DNA of 64,000 bases from Corallium rubrum (taxonomy: Eukaryota > Cnidaria > Anthozoa > Scleralcyonacea > Coralliidae): positions 11,623,468 to 11,687,467 of the forward strand of contig OZ036005.1 in assembly GCA_964035015.1 (NCBI GenBank), in the 5' to 3' direction. Numbering within the stretch: position 1 is the stretch's first letter; each line of letters opens with the position of its first letter. Positions 1 to 43,700 of this stretch are shown piece by piece. Under the pieces are notes generated by a model. That model had not been told where the DNA came from. It saw nothing but the letters and a program-made list of their open reading frames with translations, and searched no databases. The position numbers and the translations under genes were made by a program.

Positions 1-27
1 GATACGAGTAACATGCAAATATGACAC

Positions 28-459
28 ATACCGCAGAATCTCGAAAGTAGTGCCCCCCTTTACTTTCAGTTTTATCCACTGCATGGGAGCTGCTACTTTT
101 TTTCTTTTTTTTTTTTTTGGGGGGGAGGGGGGGGGGGGGGCACTACTTTTGGGTGGTAAAATATGTTATTATGGTGGATGAGTAAATAAAGTAAATACGA
201 AATAAATTTCCTGTATTACATAAAAGGAGTGCATGATATCCTCGTATTGCTATTGACATGAATGTGAAATAAAGTTTTCAATTTGATTTTTCCTTCTTTC
301 AAATCATTTTATCATCACCAATGGTAATCCACTGTATCACTTGGAAGCACGCTATTTTGACTATTTTCAAAAGGGCCGCTATACTTTTGGAAATTTTTAA
401 GACATTTCAAATTTACCGCTACTTTCGAGAGGGCCGCTACTTTCGTGATTCAACGGTAT
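28..459. mobile_element. Short foldback/MITE-like element with inverted ends
   Basis: The left end (ATACCG, then CGAAAGTAG with a C-run) reappears inverted at 420-459, where GGGCCGCTACTTTCG is followed by CGGTAT. The interior carries long T and G homopolymers near 99-140 and no reading frame of note. The inverted ends suggest a non-autonomous DNA transposon; no target-site duplication is clear. Confidence 0.45.
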
Positions 460-636
460 GAGACATCAGAGTTCAAAGAGCGTTTTGTAACTCAACTTTC
501 AGGAATATGATACGACTACGAGAACACATGCTTAGCCAGCACACTGCACACATGCCCAGTTGTTGCCTACAGTGCCCAGTGGCCATACGTTTGGATATTT
601 ATCAAGGGAACAAATGTAACAATAACCATACGATTC

Positions 637-640
<4 letters not shown>

Positions 641-667
<27 letters not shown>
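641..667. repeat. (TAA)n microsatellite
   Basis: About nine AAT/TAA units in AT-rich sequence. The surrounding 460-1048 stretch shows no gene I can support. Confidence 0.8.
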
Positions 668-668
<1 letters not shown>

Positions 669-1051
669 GATTTAATGACAGTATTTCCACAAAGTGGCTC
701 TTCACCTGCCATAACTAATTAACTACATTATATAAATATATACATATAAAATCACAAATATGATGTAAATCTCTCCATACACGAACATAACTCTTCATTT
801 CTTATCGTGTTCCTGTATTATAAACAAAACGCGATTTACATTCAATCGTCCTATTAAACGCGTATAAAATTCAAATTTTATATGCACGTGCTTAGACAAT
901 AAGAACACTGCAAATAAGCGTATAAGTACCAGAGTATAAATCGTAATAGACATACCTTCTTTAGCAGCGTCCCAAATTACGAAATTGCCAAGAGAAATGC
1001 TTGAAAAGCGACAAATCAGTTTGTAATCCGACTCCGAGGATAAGAGGCTAA

Positions 1052-1673
1052 GGGGGCGATTACATGGATGGACCGGTTAACCGAGCTAGCCCGGTTAACC
1101 GGGATGAGTTTACGAAACGATTACATTGAGCGGGCTAGCCCGGTAAGCCGGGATGATTTCAGGCCGAAATTCGCAATTATCAAGTAAACAAGGGCAAAGT
1201 TACGTTAGTTTTACTTCAGTTTTACACTAATTAGTCTATTATTTACTTTGTAAGCCCATCGTTAATAAAAAGATTGTTAAGACTTAGCTAACCCAGGAAA
1301 ACGTCTTCACGAAAACTAATTAATTTATTAAATCTTCGCTTCGATCACTGAACACACAAACAAAGTTGATGTTCTATTTCAGTTCCTTTCAGCACTATTT
1401 ATTCACACAGTCAAGCAAACGAACGCGTATCGAAGCGAGTTCAACAGTTTTTCAGCCCGGTTTGCCGGGATGAAAACGATTACATGGACATTTTCATCCC
1501 GGTTAACCGGGCTAGCCCGGTTGCGACAACCGGGATCCCGGCAAACCGGGCTAGCCCGCTTGCCATGTAATCGAAATGTTAAAACAACATGCATTTTATA
1601 TACAAAGCGGGCTAGCCCGGTTAACCGAGCTAGCCAGGTTAACCGGTCCAGCCCGGTCCATGTAATCGCCTCC
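1052..1673. mobile_element. PIF/Harbinger-like MITE
   Basis: The ends are inverted: GGGGGCGATTACATGG on the left, CCATGTAATCGCC TCC on the right. They are bounded by TAA at 1049-1051 and 1674-1676, the 3-bp TWA duplication typical of PIF/Harbinger elements. Subterminal regions are packed with AACCGGGCTAGCCCGGTT-type palindromes. The apparent ORFs inside on both strands are mirror products of these palindromes, not genes. No transposase is present, so this is non-autonomous. Confidence 0.65.
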
Positions 1674-1740
1674 TAATAAGAGCTGTCTGTTGACAACCGA
1701 AACGCGGGAATGCCACCGGAAATATCGCATTTTGTGATCA

Positions 1741-2640
1741 AATTACACACTAGGTCGAATCATTTCACGTTGCCTTGAATCGTTTCACATCAGATTGAAT
1801 CATTTCACATCACATTGAATCATTTCACATCAGATTGAATCATTTCACATCAGATTGAATCATTTCACATCAGATTGAATCATCTCACATCAGATTGAAT
1901 CATTTCACATCATATTGAGTCATTTCACATCAGATTGAATCATTTCACATCGCGTTGAATCATTTCACAACAACTTGCGCCGTACCGCATTTAATGATCA
2001 AATTACATAATACGTTGGTTCATTTAAACACGCGTTGAATCATTTCACATTAGATTGAATCATTTCACCTCAGATTGAATCATTTCACTTCAGATTGAAC
2101 CATTTCACATCAGATTGAATCATTTCACATCAGATTGAACCATTTCACGTCAGATTGAATCATTTCACATCAGATTGAACCATTTCACATCAGATTGAAT
2201 CATTTCACATCAGATTGAATCATTTCACATCAGATTGAATCATTTCACATCAGATTGAATCATTTCACGTTGCGTTGAATCGTTTCACATCGCGTTGAAT
2301 CATTTCACAACAACATGCGCCGTACCACATTTAATGATCAAATTACATAATACGTTGGGTCATTTAAACATGCGTTGAATCATTTCAGATTGCGTTGAAC
2401 CATTTCACATCAGATTGAATCATTTCAGATTAGGTTGAATCATTTCAGATTAGGTTGAATCATTTCACATCAAATTAAATCATTTCGCAATATGTTGAAT
2501 GATTTTACGTTAGCTTAAATCAACTGACGTGTTGTTGAACCATTTCACATTAGGTTGAACTATTTCACGACATGGCGAATGGTTATCAAACGGCATGAAT
2601 GATTTCATAACTAGACGAATCATTTAACAATAGCTAGTCC
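1741..2640. repeat. 20-bp tandem satellite with higher-order structure
   Basis: A unit close to TTGAATCATTTCACATCAGA repeats in strict 20-bp register about 45 times and decays toward 2860. A variant block with TTTAATGATCAAATTACATA recurs at about 1741, 2001 and 2341. Those spacings (260 and 340 bp) are exact multiples of 20, which indicates a higher-order repeat. There is no coding potential. Confidence 0.9.
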
Positions 2641-4076
2641 AATCGTTGTGCAACATGTTCAGTTATTTCACATTGTGAAGTTAAACCAACACAAAAGTAG
2701 TTGCATTACTTCACTGCGAACTGAATCATTTCATGTTAAGATGAATCATTTCATAATTTGTCCAGTCATATAACTACATGTTGTTCAATCATTTATATTT
2801 AGGATGAATCATTCCTGTTTGTGATAAGTCGTTTCAGTTTATACAAATTCATTTCACACATGTAGTATTTTTGGTGGTAACGGCCGCCCATACGTAAACT
2901 TTGTGGCAAACATCTGACTGCAGAACTCTTATAAATGTGAAACACTCTGTAATCATTGTGAAATAAGGACTATTGTGTTTCGGCTTATGCAGTTACGGAC
3001 TTATGGTATGTGTGTTTGCGTCATTCATGAAAAGCTTTATTTGAGACAAGCACCGATTATTTTGCCGATTATTCAAAATAATCAGCCGATTACCGATTAT
3101 TTTAAATTGGCCGATTAATCGGCTTTGCCAATTAGTTTCCGATTAATCGGCTTATTAATCAACATTACCAACATTCGCGTCCGTGTTGTAAGGTTACAGA
3201 AGCTCAACTGGCTCAGGAACGCTAATTTTTACACTTTGAGGCATCTGTTAGAGGCTCTAAAGCTTTTTGCAGGTCGAAACATATACATCAAGACCATGAA
3301 ATTGTCCATGATTTCTTTTAACTGTCGTAATTCAGAGTGCTCGCTTCGTTCTACAATCATGGAATAATTACATTGGGACAACTTGCAACAATGTCACTTC
3401 TAAGCAAAGATCCATTTTGTACAGTTAAGTTATCCTCCCCTCCCTCCCCCACCATACAATGTTGGGTCACAAACATGGTATGGAGCGCGCGGGTAAGGCC
3501 TACCCCCAGAGACCAACATTGCATGGTGGGGGAAAGGGGGGAGGGTAGACTTGTGGGGTAAAGGAAAACCTGTGATGGTGGTTTGGAGCAGTCGACAGAT
3601 TGTTTTTTTTAAAGGGGTTACGATGCCTTCAGAAATCGCGCTCCCACGGAAAATGTCCCAATTAATTATTCTATGATTGTAGCTTTGTTTAGAATCTTTG
3701 AAAGGTGGTGTTTAGTAATGATTAACGTCAAACTCACCCAACAACTTTCACTGTGTAATACGTCGCTCTACGTACGCTAAGATGATTTCGTTGAGGTAAC
3801 ATGTACAACGAGGACGATGCATGAATTCATTTTTTTTGATTTTGCACAAGGACGTCGTCACTGACGTTCCCGTTGTCTTTGCTAAAGGTCCCTAGAAATT
3901 GAACCCAGACCGCAGAGGTTAAAGGCACATGCACTAACTCAACACCCTGACTTTATAAGAGAGAGACACTGGCTGAAATGCTGAATCAGTTGAGAATCTC
4001 ATTCCTGCAGTAGTCAGTATACTATTTTACAATTTTAATGATTGTTGCTTGTTTTATTTTAATGATTGTTGCTTGT
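2641..4076. other. Decayed repeats upstream of SF1, no gene recognised
   Basis: This stretch begins with degraded copies of the upstream 20-bp satellite. Short CCGATTA/TAATCGG repeats follow at 3050-3150. An imperfect palindrome rich in CCTCCC/GGGAGG lies at about 3432-3548. A piece near 3890-3955 resembles the head of the tRNA-derived SINE at 28285-28567. The missing first SF1 exon could lie here or farther upstream, but I could not identify it. Confidence 0.5.
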
Positions 4077-4758
4077 TTTAAGGTCTTCGTTAAGGTTTGC
4101 AAGGTCATTTCTGTAAAGCGCTCTCAATTCGTAAGAACTTATGCCATAAAAATAAAATAGATATCGTTAGAAAGCTATATGAATTTGTAGAATACAATGG
4201 TGTCTTCGGTTTCGCGATAAACACAAACCGTTAATAGTTGTGAATTTTTTAATTAAAACCAGAGGGCTTCACTCGGGCGACTTAAGAACAAAGCGTTTTA
4301 TTTTGTTCAAAATCTTTTTTTTTGTACTTTGATTCCGAGATAAATTTCCAGCAAAACAGTGTCAACGTTTTTTTATTTATTGCCTGGTTTGAATTTACGA
4401 CTTATTTTGTCTGAATGTTGGTCGAAAAACAGCATTCGGCAATAAAATTGGCAAAACTCGACATATCAAAAAACGCTGACACCGTTTTGCTGGAAATTTA
4501 TCTCAGAATCAAAGTACAAAAAAAAAAGATTTTGAACAAAATAAAACGCTTTTTACTCGAGTCGCCCCAAGTGAAGCCCTCTGGTTTTAATTTAAAAATC
4601 TATTAACGGTTTGTGTTTATCGCGAAACCAAAGACACCATTGTATTCTACAAATTCATAGCTTTCTAACGATATCTATTTTATTTTTGTGGCATAAATTC
4701 TGACGAATCGAGAGCGTTTTACAGAAATGACCCTGCAAACCTTAACGAAGACCTTAAA
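4077..4758. mobile_element. Large foldback element, copy 1
   Basis: The sequence starting TTTTAAGGTCTTCGTTAAGG returns as its inverse ending CGAAGACCTTAAA. The arms are about 300 bp each with a short centre, so a transcript would form a near-complete hairpin. A second copy of the same family lies at 25175-26103. No transposase is encoded; it is a non-autonomous foldback-type element. Confidence 0.7.
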
Positions 4759-4921
4759 CCTCACTCCTTAAAAAGTGTGACTATGGGAAATCAAATTATA
4801 TTGGCCTACTTATACCTTTCAAATGGTTCATTTTATGATGGCTACATATAAGATACTATCACAAGCAAGGTTTAAATTCTGAATACCAGTAACGTAATCT
4901 ATTATTTCTTTATCTTGGTAG

Positions 4922-36036
<31,115 letters not shown>

Positions 36037-36320
36037 AGTAAAACTCAGTTGACATGATATGCATATTAAAGTGGAAGGATTTTAACTCGCTTGAAGGGTA
36101 TTCTCACCAAACATTACGCTAGCTTGGCTCTTTGTACCTCGACGGACAGGGTGCACTGTCTGTATAGTTCCCTGATTTTAACAAACCAGTTCTGTGTTCT
36201 GATTGTAAACAATTATATTCAGTGCGGGTAATAGGCATGGTATTAAAGGTGCTATGTCACCCTATAGTTTAAAGTGCTTATGAAACGAAAAAAGGTCTGT
36301 CCTATTTGAAAGAACACTTA

Positions 36321-38021
36321 GGGCCTGTTTATATGGAGCCGAGTTACCGGCTAGGCGAGTTACCCGGCAAGCCGAGTTGAAAAAAGATGAGTGTTTATAT
36401 GGGACGAGTTAGGGGCCGTTTACATGAATCCGGATTGAACTCATTCCGCTTCTGATCAAACTCCTTTATCTGTTTACATGAATCCGGATTGAGATTAGCT
36501 CATTCCTGATTGAGTTCAGTCCGTTTCTCATTCCGGATTGAAATCTCATTCCGGATTGAAATTTCGTTCCGGAATCATGTAAACGCGGTGCGAGTTTAAT
36601 TCCGGAATGAAAAACGTGACAGAGAGGACTAGAACAAACAATGCATGCGTGTTCTCTAATATTTACGGATTTCAGATTTCAAGCGGATTTCAGTCCAAAA
36701 ACCCAATTCCCATGTAAACACGGAATGACTTCGCTTTTCAACCTGGATTGAGTTTCAATCCGCATAGAAAACACGCATGCATTGTTTGTTCTAGTCCTCT
36801 CTGTCACGTTTTTTATTCCGAAATGAAACTCGCACCGCGTTTACATGATTCTGGAACGAAATTTCAATCCGGAATGAGATTTCAATCCGGAATGAGAAAC
36901 CGTTTGAACTCAATCCGGAATGAGCTAATCTCAATCCGGATTCATGTAAACAGATAAAGGAGTTTGATCAGAAGCGGAGTGAGTTCAATCAGGATTCATG
37001 TAAACGACCCCTTACTCGGCAAAGCCGCCCACGCATTATAATGGTTTCACATTCCATGAGTAGTTTCCGATTGTCTTCATAAGTGGCGCGTGCGCTGTTG
37101 TGGCGAATTCAACGCGGCTGGCCGAGTTACCCAGCAAGAGATTATTTATATGGAAATATTTTCATCCAAGTGGCTATAGGTCCGGTAAGCGGAACTCGTT
37201 CAAGAAGAACTAAAGGTCCGGCAATCGATTCCAGTACCAGCGCAACTGTCGTTAACACGTGTTTGCGTGTTGTCTTAGTATCTTTCCTACCAGTGTATAC
37301 TCAAATACTGTCAATTGAATGTGTGATGGCTTCGATCAACAAAGCTTCTTTTACGTTACGGGATTGTTTTAATTCATGTATAGTAATCTTGAACCAAAGG
37401 TAAAACCTTACACATTACATGAGCCGGCTATCCCGTTTAACTGACCTAACTCGTGTCACGAAATTCTCTTATCGGTCGGTGGTCAAAACAACAGTACAAT
37501 TTTACTGTTTACATGGGTTGCATGGGAAGCGTAATGGTTTGCCTTAATTTGTCTCATTCCGTCTATATATAAAAGAAAGGGTTTACCAAGAGGTTTCTAA
37601 ACTGATGATATAGAGTAAACGTCGAATGTAAAAGGTAGACTGCTGCATTGGCAGTGTTTTCGATATAACACTAGCAAAGCAACAACCTTTGTGAACTGCC
37701 ACGATTTTAGTAAAGAAATGCTGACATTTTGAGCGGCTGATAGTACTAGTGGTCAGTGATAGAACAGAAATTCGCTACGTCCCACTCACTGGAATCGATA
37801 GCCGGACCTTTAGTTTTTCTTGAACGAGTTCCGGTTGCCGGACCTATAGTCACTTCGTATTTTCATCCCGGCATGCAGAGATCTCGGCTGTTTTGCCGGG
37901 ATCTCGGCTAACCGAGGTACCCGCCTATCTCATATAAACACTCTGCCGGGATAGCATTGAATTTCTATACATGGCGGGTAACTCGGTTTGCTGGGTAACT
38001 CGGCTCCATATAAACAGGCCC
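36321..38021. mobile_element. PIF/Harbinger-like element with a nested copy inside
   Basis: The terminal inverted repeats GGGCCTGTTTATATGGAGCC and GGCTCCATATAAACAGGCCC are bounded by TTA (36318-36320) and TTC (38022-38024), a slightly decayed TWA duplication. Subterminal regions repeat GAGTTACC/GGTAACTC. A further inverted pair (GAACTCGTTCAAGAAGAACT and complement) lies at about 37165-37235 and 37795-37850. No intact transposase. Confidence 0.65.
36412..37011. mobile_element. PIF/Harbinger-like MITE, nested, perfect TTA duplication
   Basis: The 600-bp element begins GGGGCCGTTTACATGAATCC and ends TTCATGTAAACGACCCC, with TTA on both sides (36409-36411 and 37012-37014). Arms contain tandem CATTCCGGATTGAAATCT motifs. 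It interrupts the left arm of the 36321-38021 element, so it is younger. Confidence 0.75.
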
Positions 38022-38177
38022 TTCAAATGACAGAGTAGCATTTTTTCAGTTTTTCGTTTCCTTGCAGTTGCTTCGTTGTTGAGATATTTCAGTTTGTTTG
38101 TTATGCAAATTCGACGTCGACGTCACACGTGCATAATGAGTTATCGGAAAAGTTTTTTTTTCTTTTCTATTTAACAA

Positions 38178-38322
38178 TTAAGGCCCATTTCCACTCAGGA
38201 AAATTTTCTTTGGACAGGACATTTTCTTTTGTCTCAAACTCATTAGTTCTGCCCAAGAGCTCACAAGACAAAGGGAAATTTCCTGTCCAAGGAAAATTCT
38301 CCTGAGTGGAAATGGGCCTTAA
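38178..38322. mobile_element. TTAA-flanked palindromic MITE
   Basis: TTAAGGCCCATTTCCACTCA and TGAGTGGAAATGGGCCTTAA bound a 145-bp near-palindrome. TTAA at both ends resembles the target of piggyBac-type elements. Confidence 0.55.
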
Positions 38323-38821
38323 GACAACGAGACCGAGTTTTCTATGAGCTGATAGTCAACGAGGCGAAGCCGAGTTGACTATCTGCTCGTAGAAAACGAG
38401 GGCGAGTTGTCGAATTGTTTTAGTATCAACCATAAACAACTTTTCTTTAACGTAAATAAGTCTTATCAAACATTGTTCCAAATTTTCAGATAGTTTTACC
38501 TTTTTGTTTGCAGTAGTCTCCCCATTCAAAATATAGAGTAGTTCGATGGTACATGATAAATAATCGCTCACAAAAAACGAGATTCTAATTAATTTGCTTT
38601 AAATTTGGCGTTGATATACTCCGTAGACATAAGCGAATTCACTTTCTTATTCGAAAATGTCAAACTGAACAATTTTCCATTACTTTTGGGCCAATGTTTT
38701 CATGATTTCATCACTCATATATAAATCTTAGCGGACGCCATATATGGCCTAGTGTCCAGGTTCTGCTCGCAGCGTGAATATGCCGTGGCTTCTGATTGGT
38801 CAGAATAGCAGTATTCCAGGT

Positions 38822-38824
38822 ATA

Positions 38825-38876
<52 letters not shown>

Positions 38877-38977
38877 TATATATATATATATATCATATAT
38901 ATATCATATATATATCATATATATATATATATATATGATATATAAATATATATATATCATATCATATATCATATCAT

Positions 38978-39035
<58 letters not shown>
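38822..39035. repeat. (TA)n array with TATCATA interruptions
   Basis: About 210 bp of alternating TA, interrupted by regularly spaced ATC triplets at about 38873-38975. The whole tract is self-complementary. Confidence 0.9.
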
Positions 39036-39037
<2 letters not shown>

Positions 39038-39149
39038 ATAGAACGCTACTATGGTCTATCATCAATAGACCACTAGTAGCTCAGCCAATCAGAAAGCCGG
39101 ATTTGTAATAGACCACCAGTTGGTTGATACTAATATCGATTATAAAATA

Positions 39150-39450
39150 AAGTGTCCTCTACGCACGCTCTGATTGGCCAGACCCCGTGCATTTATCAGA
39201 GTATGGAAATCATCAATGGCGTTGGATGGCGTCACCTAGCGGGAAAAGTCAACCAGCTTTCAAAACTGTCCAACTTTTAGCTTGTTCCCCCCCCCCCCCC
39301 CCCCTCTTTTTATTTTATAAAACAAATAAAACATGTTGTTCCAGTGCATAGGTACATTTGACGTGATTTGAACACGAAAGAAGTGTAAAGACTTCTTTCG
39401 TGTTCAAATGATGTGGAACGTACCTTTATACGAGTACATATACATGTAAC
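39150..39450. repeat. Dispersed repeat, inverse of 8450-8785
   Basis: It shares CCTCTACGCACGCTCTGATT, GGCGTCACCT and the TTTTATAAAACAAATAAAAC stretch with 8450-8785 in opposite orientation. An 18-base C run lies at about 39286. Confidence 0.5.
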
Positions 39451-39556
39451 TTTATGGGTTTTTTTTGTAAGGTATATTCACTTGAAAATCTACATGTTTG
39501 GTGTCGTGGGAGAAACTCACCAACATGCTTCTTGCGAATTAACTTACTTTGATAAT

Positions 39557-39786
39557 ACATGGATCGCGAATGTCGACTGCGCATCAGAATGACGCGTTCT
39601 GAGTCGGGATAAAACTTAATTAACTTTCTAACATCAGGCTAAAGCTGCAGTTTCATTTACATTTTCATTTACATTTCTGAATTCATTGTACTGAATTCCT
39701 CAGCCTAATGTTATAAATTGAAATAAGTTTTATCCCGACTCAGAACGCGTCATTCTGATGCGCAGTCGACATTCGTGATCCATGTA
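39557..39786. mobile_element. ~230-bp foldback MITE
   Basis: TACATGGATCGCGAATGTCG and its inverse CGACATTCGTGATCCATGTA bound long arms that include GAATGACGCGTTCTGAGTCG. Confidence 0.7.
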
Positions 39787-41215
39787 TAGCAAAGAGATAT
39801 AACTTAGATATAACTTTCGATAAGTCATTATGCACATGTGACGTCAAAATGTTTAATTGACATATCAAACAAACTGAAATATCTCAAGAACGAAGCAAGA
39901 AACCGAAAAACTTCAAAGATGTTACTGTGTTCTTTGAAATAAGACAATTATTTCTCTTATTAGCCGACTTTCTTTGATCTACCGCGGGATATACAGTGTG
40001 GATCAATAAAAACGGAACCCTTAGAAAATAAATTAGTATTCTGTTCAAACAACCTATTGTAGTAGTTTGTTGGCCATAAAACAACTAATTGACTTCGGTC
40101 GGTTCAATAACCCTTACTTATATATTTCCAAATATATCGCAGTGTTTCGTTACGTGTTCTTCAGTCTTTGCCGGGGCATTCTCTAGCCTCGCCACATCTT
40201 CTCACGAAAGCCCTGGGGACCAGGTTGAAAGATGTCAAGATGTTTTCAGTTGTTGGAACAGAAGTTGTTGGTAAGTTTCAAATCTCGTTCCCAGTAGTCG
40301 TGCCACGCGGTTGCGGGGGGCGGGGAAGACTCACTGATCTCAAATAATATACTCATTATTGGATAGAGCATCTATTGTTTCTCGCGTGGCAAAAATTGAA
40401 GTCGGAAGTGAGGCTAAAAATCTCGCGGCGGCCATATCCGGTGGGACCCACAATATTGCTGGATCATAGTTTTCTGCTCTGGTTTTCGCTTTAAATTATT
40501 GGATTTTTAACGAAAACCAGCTAAATTTTTGTGACATGTACCTGTCGCTATGGGATAACTTAAAAGTGGCTGTATGAAAACCAAGTGGGTCCCACCTGAA
40601 ATGGCCGCCGCTAATATATTCCGACTTCACAGCGAGCACCGGATGCTCTATCCAGTATGATGAGTCTTATTATTTGAGATCAGTGGGAAGACTCTGGGGA
40701 AATCGAATTTTTTCTGCGTTTCTACTGCTTGTCTTCAGACAATTCATGACGGAAGTGGTCAGGAGTTACTCAACGGGCAATAATTGCAGCGCCACAAATT
40801 ATTTCAAATCTCTCCAGATTTATATAAATCAATACACTGACCCTCAATCTATATAACATTACCCCCTTAAATAGTTTTGATATGGAACAATCGAACGTGT
40901 GTATTTCATACTGAAAGTTAATGGGCGGCTAACGTGATAATGCTTTTAATAATTCGGCAATTTGCGATTACGATAATTATATCACAAACAAGAGAATTTC
41001 AAAATATCCAAATGGCAACGAACTATAAAATTACTCGCTGTTTCTCTTGTTGAATAGCAAATCGAGTCGCCAGAGTCCAGGCGAAACATTTTATGGGCCA
41101 AAGACATTACATTCGATCAGACATTGCCTGGTGTTTATACCAGTGGCGATCTCTACACTCTAAAAAGAACTGTTCGTAACAATACACATAACTTACCGTT
41201 AAGGCAAAATGCTAA
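39787..41215. other. Intergenic, repeat fragments, no gene recognised
   Basis: Part of a mariner-like end (ATACAGTGTGGATCAATAAA..GGAACCCTTAGAAAA) lies at 39990-40060. An inverted pair around ATTTGAGATCAGTG occurs at about 40335 and 40670. No coding region is supported. Confidence 0.35.
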
Positions 41216-41545
41216 TTTCCCACCTGCTGGGTACTTACCTTCCCCGAAATCACGGCTGGAGTCGTGAGCATTGTCGATTTGCACCAATCACAAACGTGCC
41301 TGCACATTTTCAGCAGACATATATTATTGGGAATATTGCATGAATTACCCCGTAAGTTCAAATTGGCGATCAATAGAGTGCTGATGAGTGACATGCGATG
41401 GCGTTTTAGAAACGTTTAAGATTGATTGTCTAAAAGATTTACAACAGCAAGCTCTAGAGCAATTGGTTAATAGTCAAGATCTCGTCATGCAGGCTACAGG
41501 ATCACGGAAGTCACTTATTTTTCAGTCGGCTTCTTTGGAATACCA
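41216..41545 (+). pseudogene. RecQ-like helicase fragment with 5' region, copy 2
   Basis: From 41406 the plus strand reads TFKIDCLKDLQQQALEQLVN and SQDLVMQATGSRKSLIFQSA. This is the Q motif and Walker A of a RecQ-type helicase. The invariant glycine before the Walker lysine is R (TGSRKS), so it should not bind ATP. The preceding ~190 bp match the leader of the copy at 31828-32095. Only the first ~45 residues of the domain are present. Confidence 0.6.
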
Positions 41546-43356
41546 GTGTATTCAATCTACTGAGTGTATGCATTTTGAGTATCTATGTGACGTTTGCGTG
41601 TTTTGAGTATTTTATATGACGTTTTTTAACATTTAATGTCTGTAAAATCTTCCTCCAAAAGCCAGGAAATGGCATTTCAGCGACTCTCGATTTTCAAACT
41701 TTCCCAGGGGAGCATGCCCCCGGATCCCCTAAAATTTATTTTGATTTCGGCTACCGTCCCCCCCCCCCCCCCCCCTTCAAAATCCTGGCTACGTCCTTGC
41801 CCGGGCCCGGGGGACGGTTGGAAATCGAGCCTAAACTTCCAACCCAGATCTGACTGACGTAGAATAGAAAGTGGTAAAGTTTATACGTTCTTTTTCTTCT
41901 TGTCTTCAAAGTTTTAGTCTGCCTGTTCGTATTGTCTATAAACTAAACTGTACAAGTCAATCTCAGTTGTTTATAAATATTGTTAGTATAAATTTACAAG
42001 TTTATAATGCAAATCCTCGAATTTCATTGGCTATTGCAGGAGTTTATAATTGGTGATATAAACCTCTGGGATAAACCAATGAAAGTCATTCTTTTAAAAA
42101 AATTGACCAATGACAAAATGCGTAGTATAGCACGAACAATGATCGTTAGAGCCAGCGGTTCTGTTAAGCAACAATGGCGCCGAACTTATAACGGAGTGGG
42201 CAAATGAAAGTAGAAATTGAGCACTTAGGCGAAGCAATGCGTTCTACAGAAAACAAAAACGGCTACAAAATGGTTAGAATGGAAATTATTAATGGTAAGG
42301 TCGTTAAATTGTTTATCTGCGTTCGTTTAAAACGAAATAACTGCAAACAAAAGACATGTCAAAATTACGCTTGCTGTTGGCGAAATTTCATGATGTAAAC
42401 TATATGCTAAATTGAATGTTTCTTTCAACTTTTTGTCACTTTTACAAATGAAATGAGTCGATATATATTGTTTCAATATTGTACATGAAAATCCATGCTA
42501 AATTATGCAAGAAAACGTTACTTTTCCATCAGTTACTATACGGGCCAAGGAGATGTCCGAAATGACTGTTGAACGTTTGTTTTTGGCAGTTGAAAAATGT
42601 ATTAAATGAGCCTCAAAGAAGATGTTATGGTCGAGAATTTGTTTAACTTTTGTTGGTAAATTTATACTAAAACAATTAGACAACTCGCCCTCGTTTTCTA
42701 TAAGCGATAGTCAACTCGGCTTCGCCTCGTTGACTATTCGCTCTTAGTATAATTTCATAGTGGAAAAGAGGCTTTCCATGCAGCTTTCTGATTGGTCCGC
42801 TCAGCGGTGAATCTGAGGTAATAGTCACCGCTTAGCGCGGTGACTATTGCATCACAAGAAATTGTTCTTCAAAAGTAGTTTTGGAAAAGAGACTGGTACT
42901 TATTCAATGTAGCGATGTTTTCAAAAACTTCGTCATGAGTGAAGAACATATTGAACACTAATTAAGTGCGAAAAAGCCGTATCACAGGACCCAAAACACT
43001 AGAATAAACTTTTTAGCATATATTTGAATAAGTTCAGTGCCAAAGTAGGGTGTTGTTTCCTCTTTTTTGAAATTATTTACTGACAAAGACTGTGGCTTGC
43101 TAACATCGTCTGTGAATAAATAGAATCACCACTGCTAAAATGAAAGCAGTTGTTTAAAAGTTTTTGTTTCAACGTTATTGGTTTTTTTATCAACCTCTGA
43201 AATTATACTAAAACAATTAGTCACCTCAGTCTCGGTGACTATCGGTGTATTTACCTCGCCGCTTCGCGGCTCGGTAAATATTCACCGATAGTCACCTCGA
43301 CTTCGGTGACTAATTGTTAAATAGAAAACACGGGCTCGTTGTCTAATTCTTAATTA
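41546..43356. other. Intergenic with many short palindromes, no gene recognised
   Basis: A poly-C run lies near 41758. Between 42680 and 43330 there are several hairpins built from GTCACC..GACTATCGG and TCGGCTTCGCCTCG motifs, related to those at 38350-38400 and 51690-51800. ORFs at 41871-42398 show no domain. Confidence 0.4.
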
Positions 43357-43358
43357 TA

Positions 43359-43700
43359 CAGTGTGTATCAAAAAACCCTGAACCCTTAGAAAACAACCTA
43401 TAGATCGTTTTCACTCACGTGATCGGTTGCCCCATTGGGGTGGTGAAACAATACGAAATATTTGAATAACAAAGGGCTAATTCCCATACCGTACACCAAT
43501 ATGGCCGCCATTCCATTGTTTTGGTACACCAATATGGCCGCCGTGACGTCAGATGAAAACGATCTATTGTAGTAGTTTGAAAGCCCTAAGCACTTCGTTT
43601 AACTTATGTGCTGATTAATTTATAACGCAGCGCTTTTAGGGCTTTCAAACTACTACAATAGGTTGTTTTCTAAGGGTTCAGGGTTTTTTTATAGACACTG
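43359..43700. mobile_element. Tc1/mariner-like MITE, copy 1, with nested MITE
   Basis: CAGTGTGTATCAAAAAACCC at the left and its inverse (GGGTTTTTTTATAGACACTG) at the right are bounded by TA. The arms continue through AACCTATTGTAGTAGTTTGA and complement. The left arm is interrupted at 43401-43566. Confidence 0.7.
43401..43566. mobile_element. ~165-bp MITE nested in a mariner-like MITE
   Basis: GATCGTTTTCACTCACGTGA and GACGTCAGATGAAAACGATC are inverted ends. Removing it, with a TA duplication, restores CCTATTGTAG of the host. It is the inverse of 35104-35264. Confidence 0.7.

Noticed and set aside
1403-1676. ORFs on both strands with RASPV repeats
   Set aside because: They are produced by the palindromic GGGCTAGCCCGG motifs of the MITE at 1052-1673.
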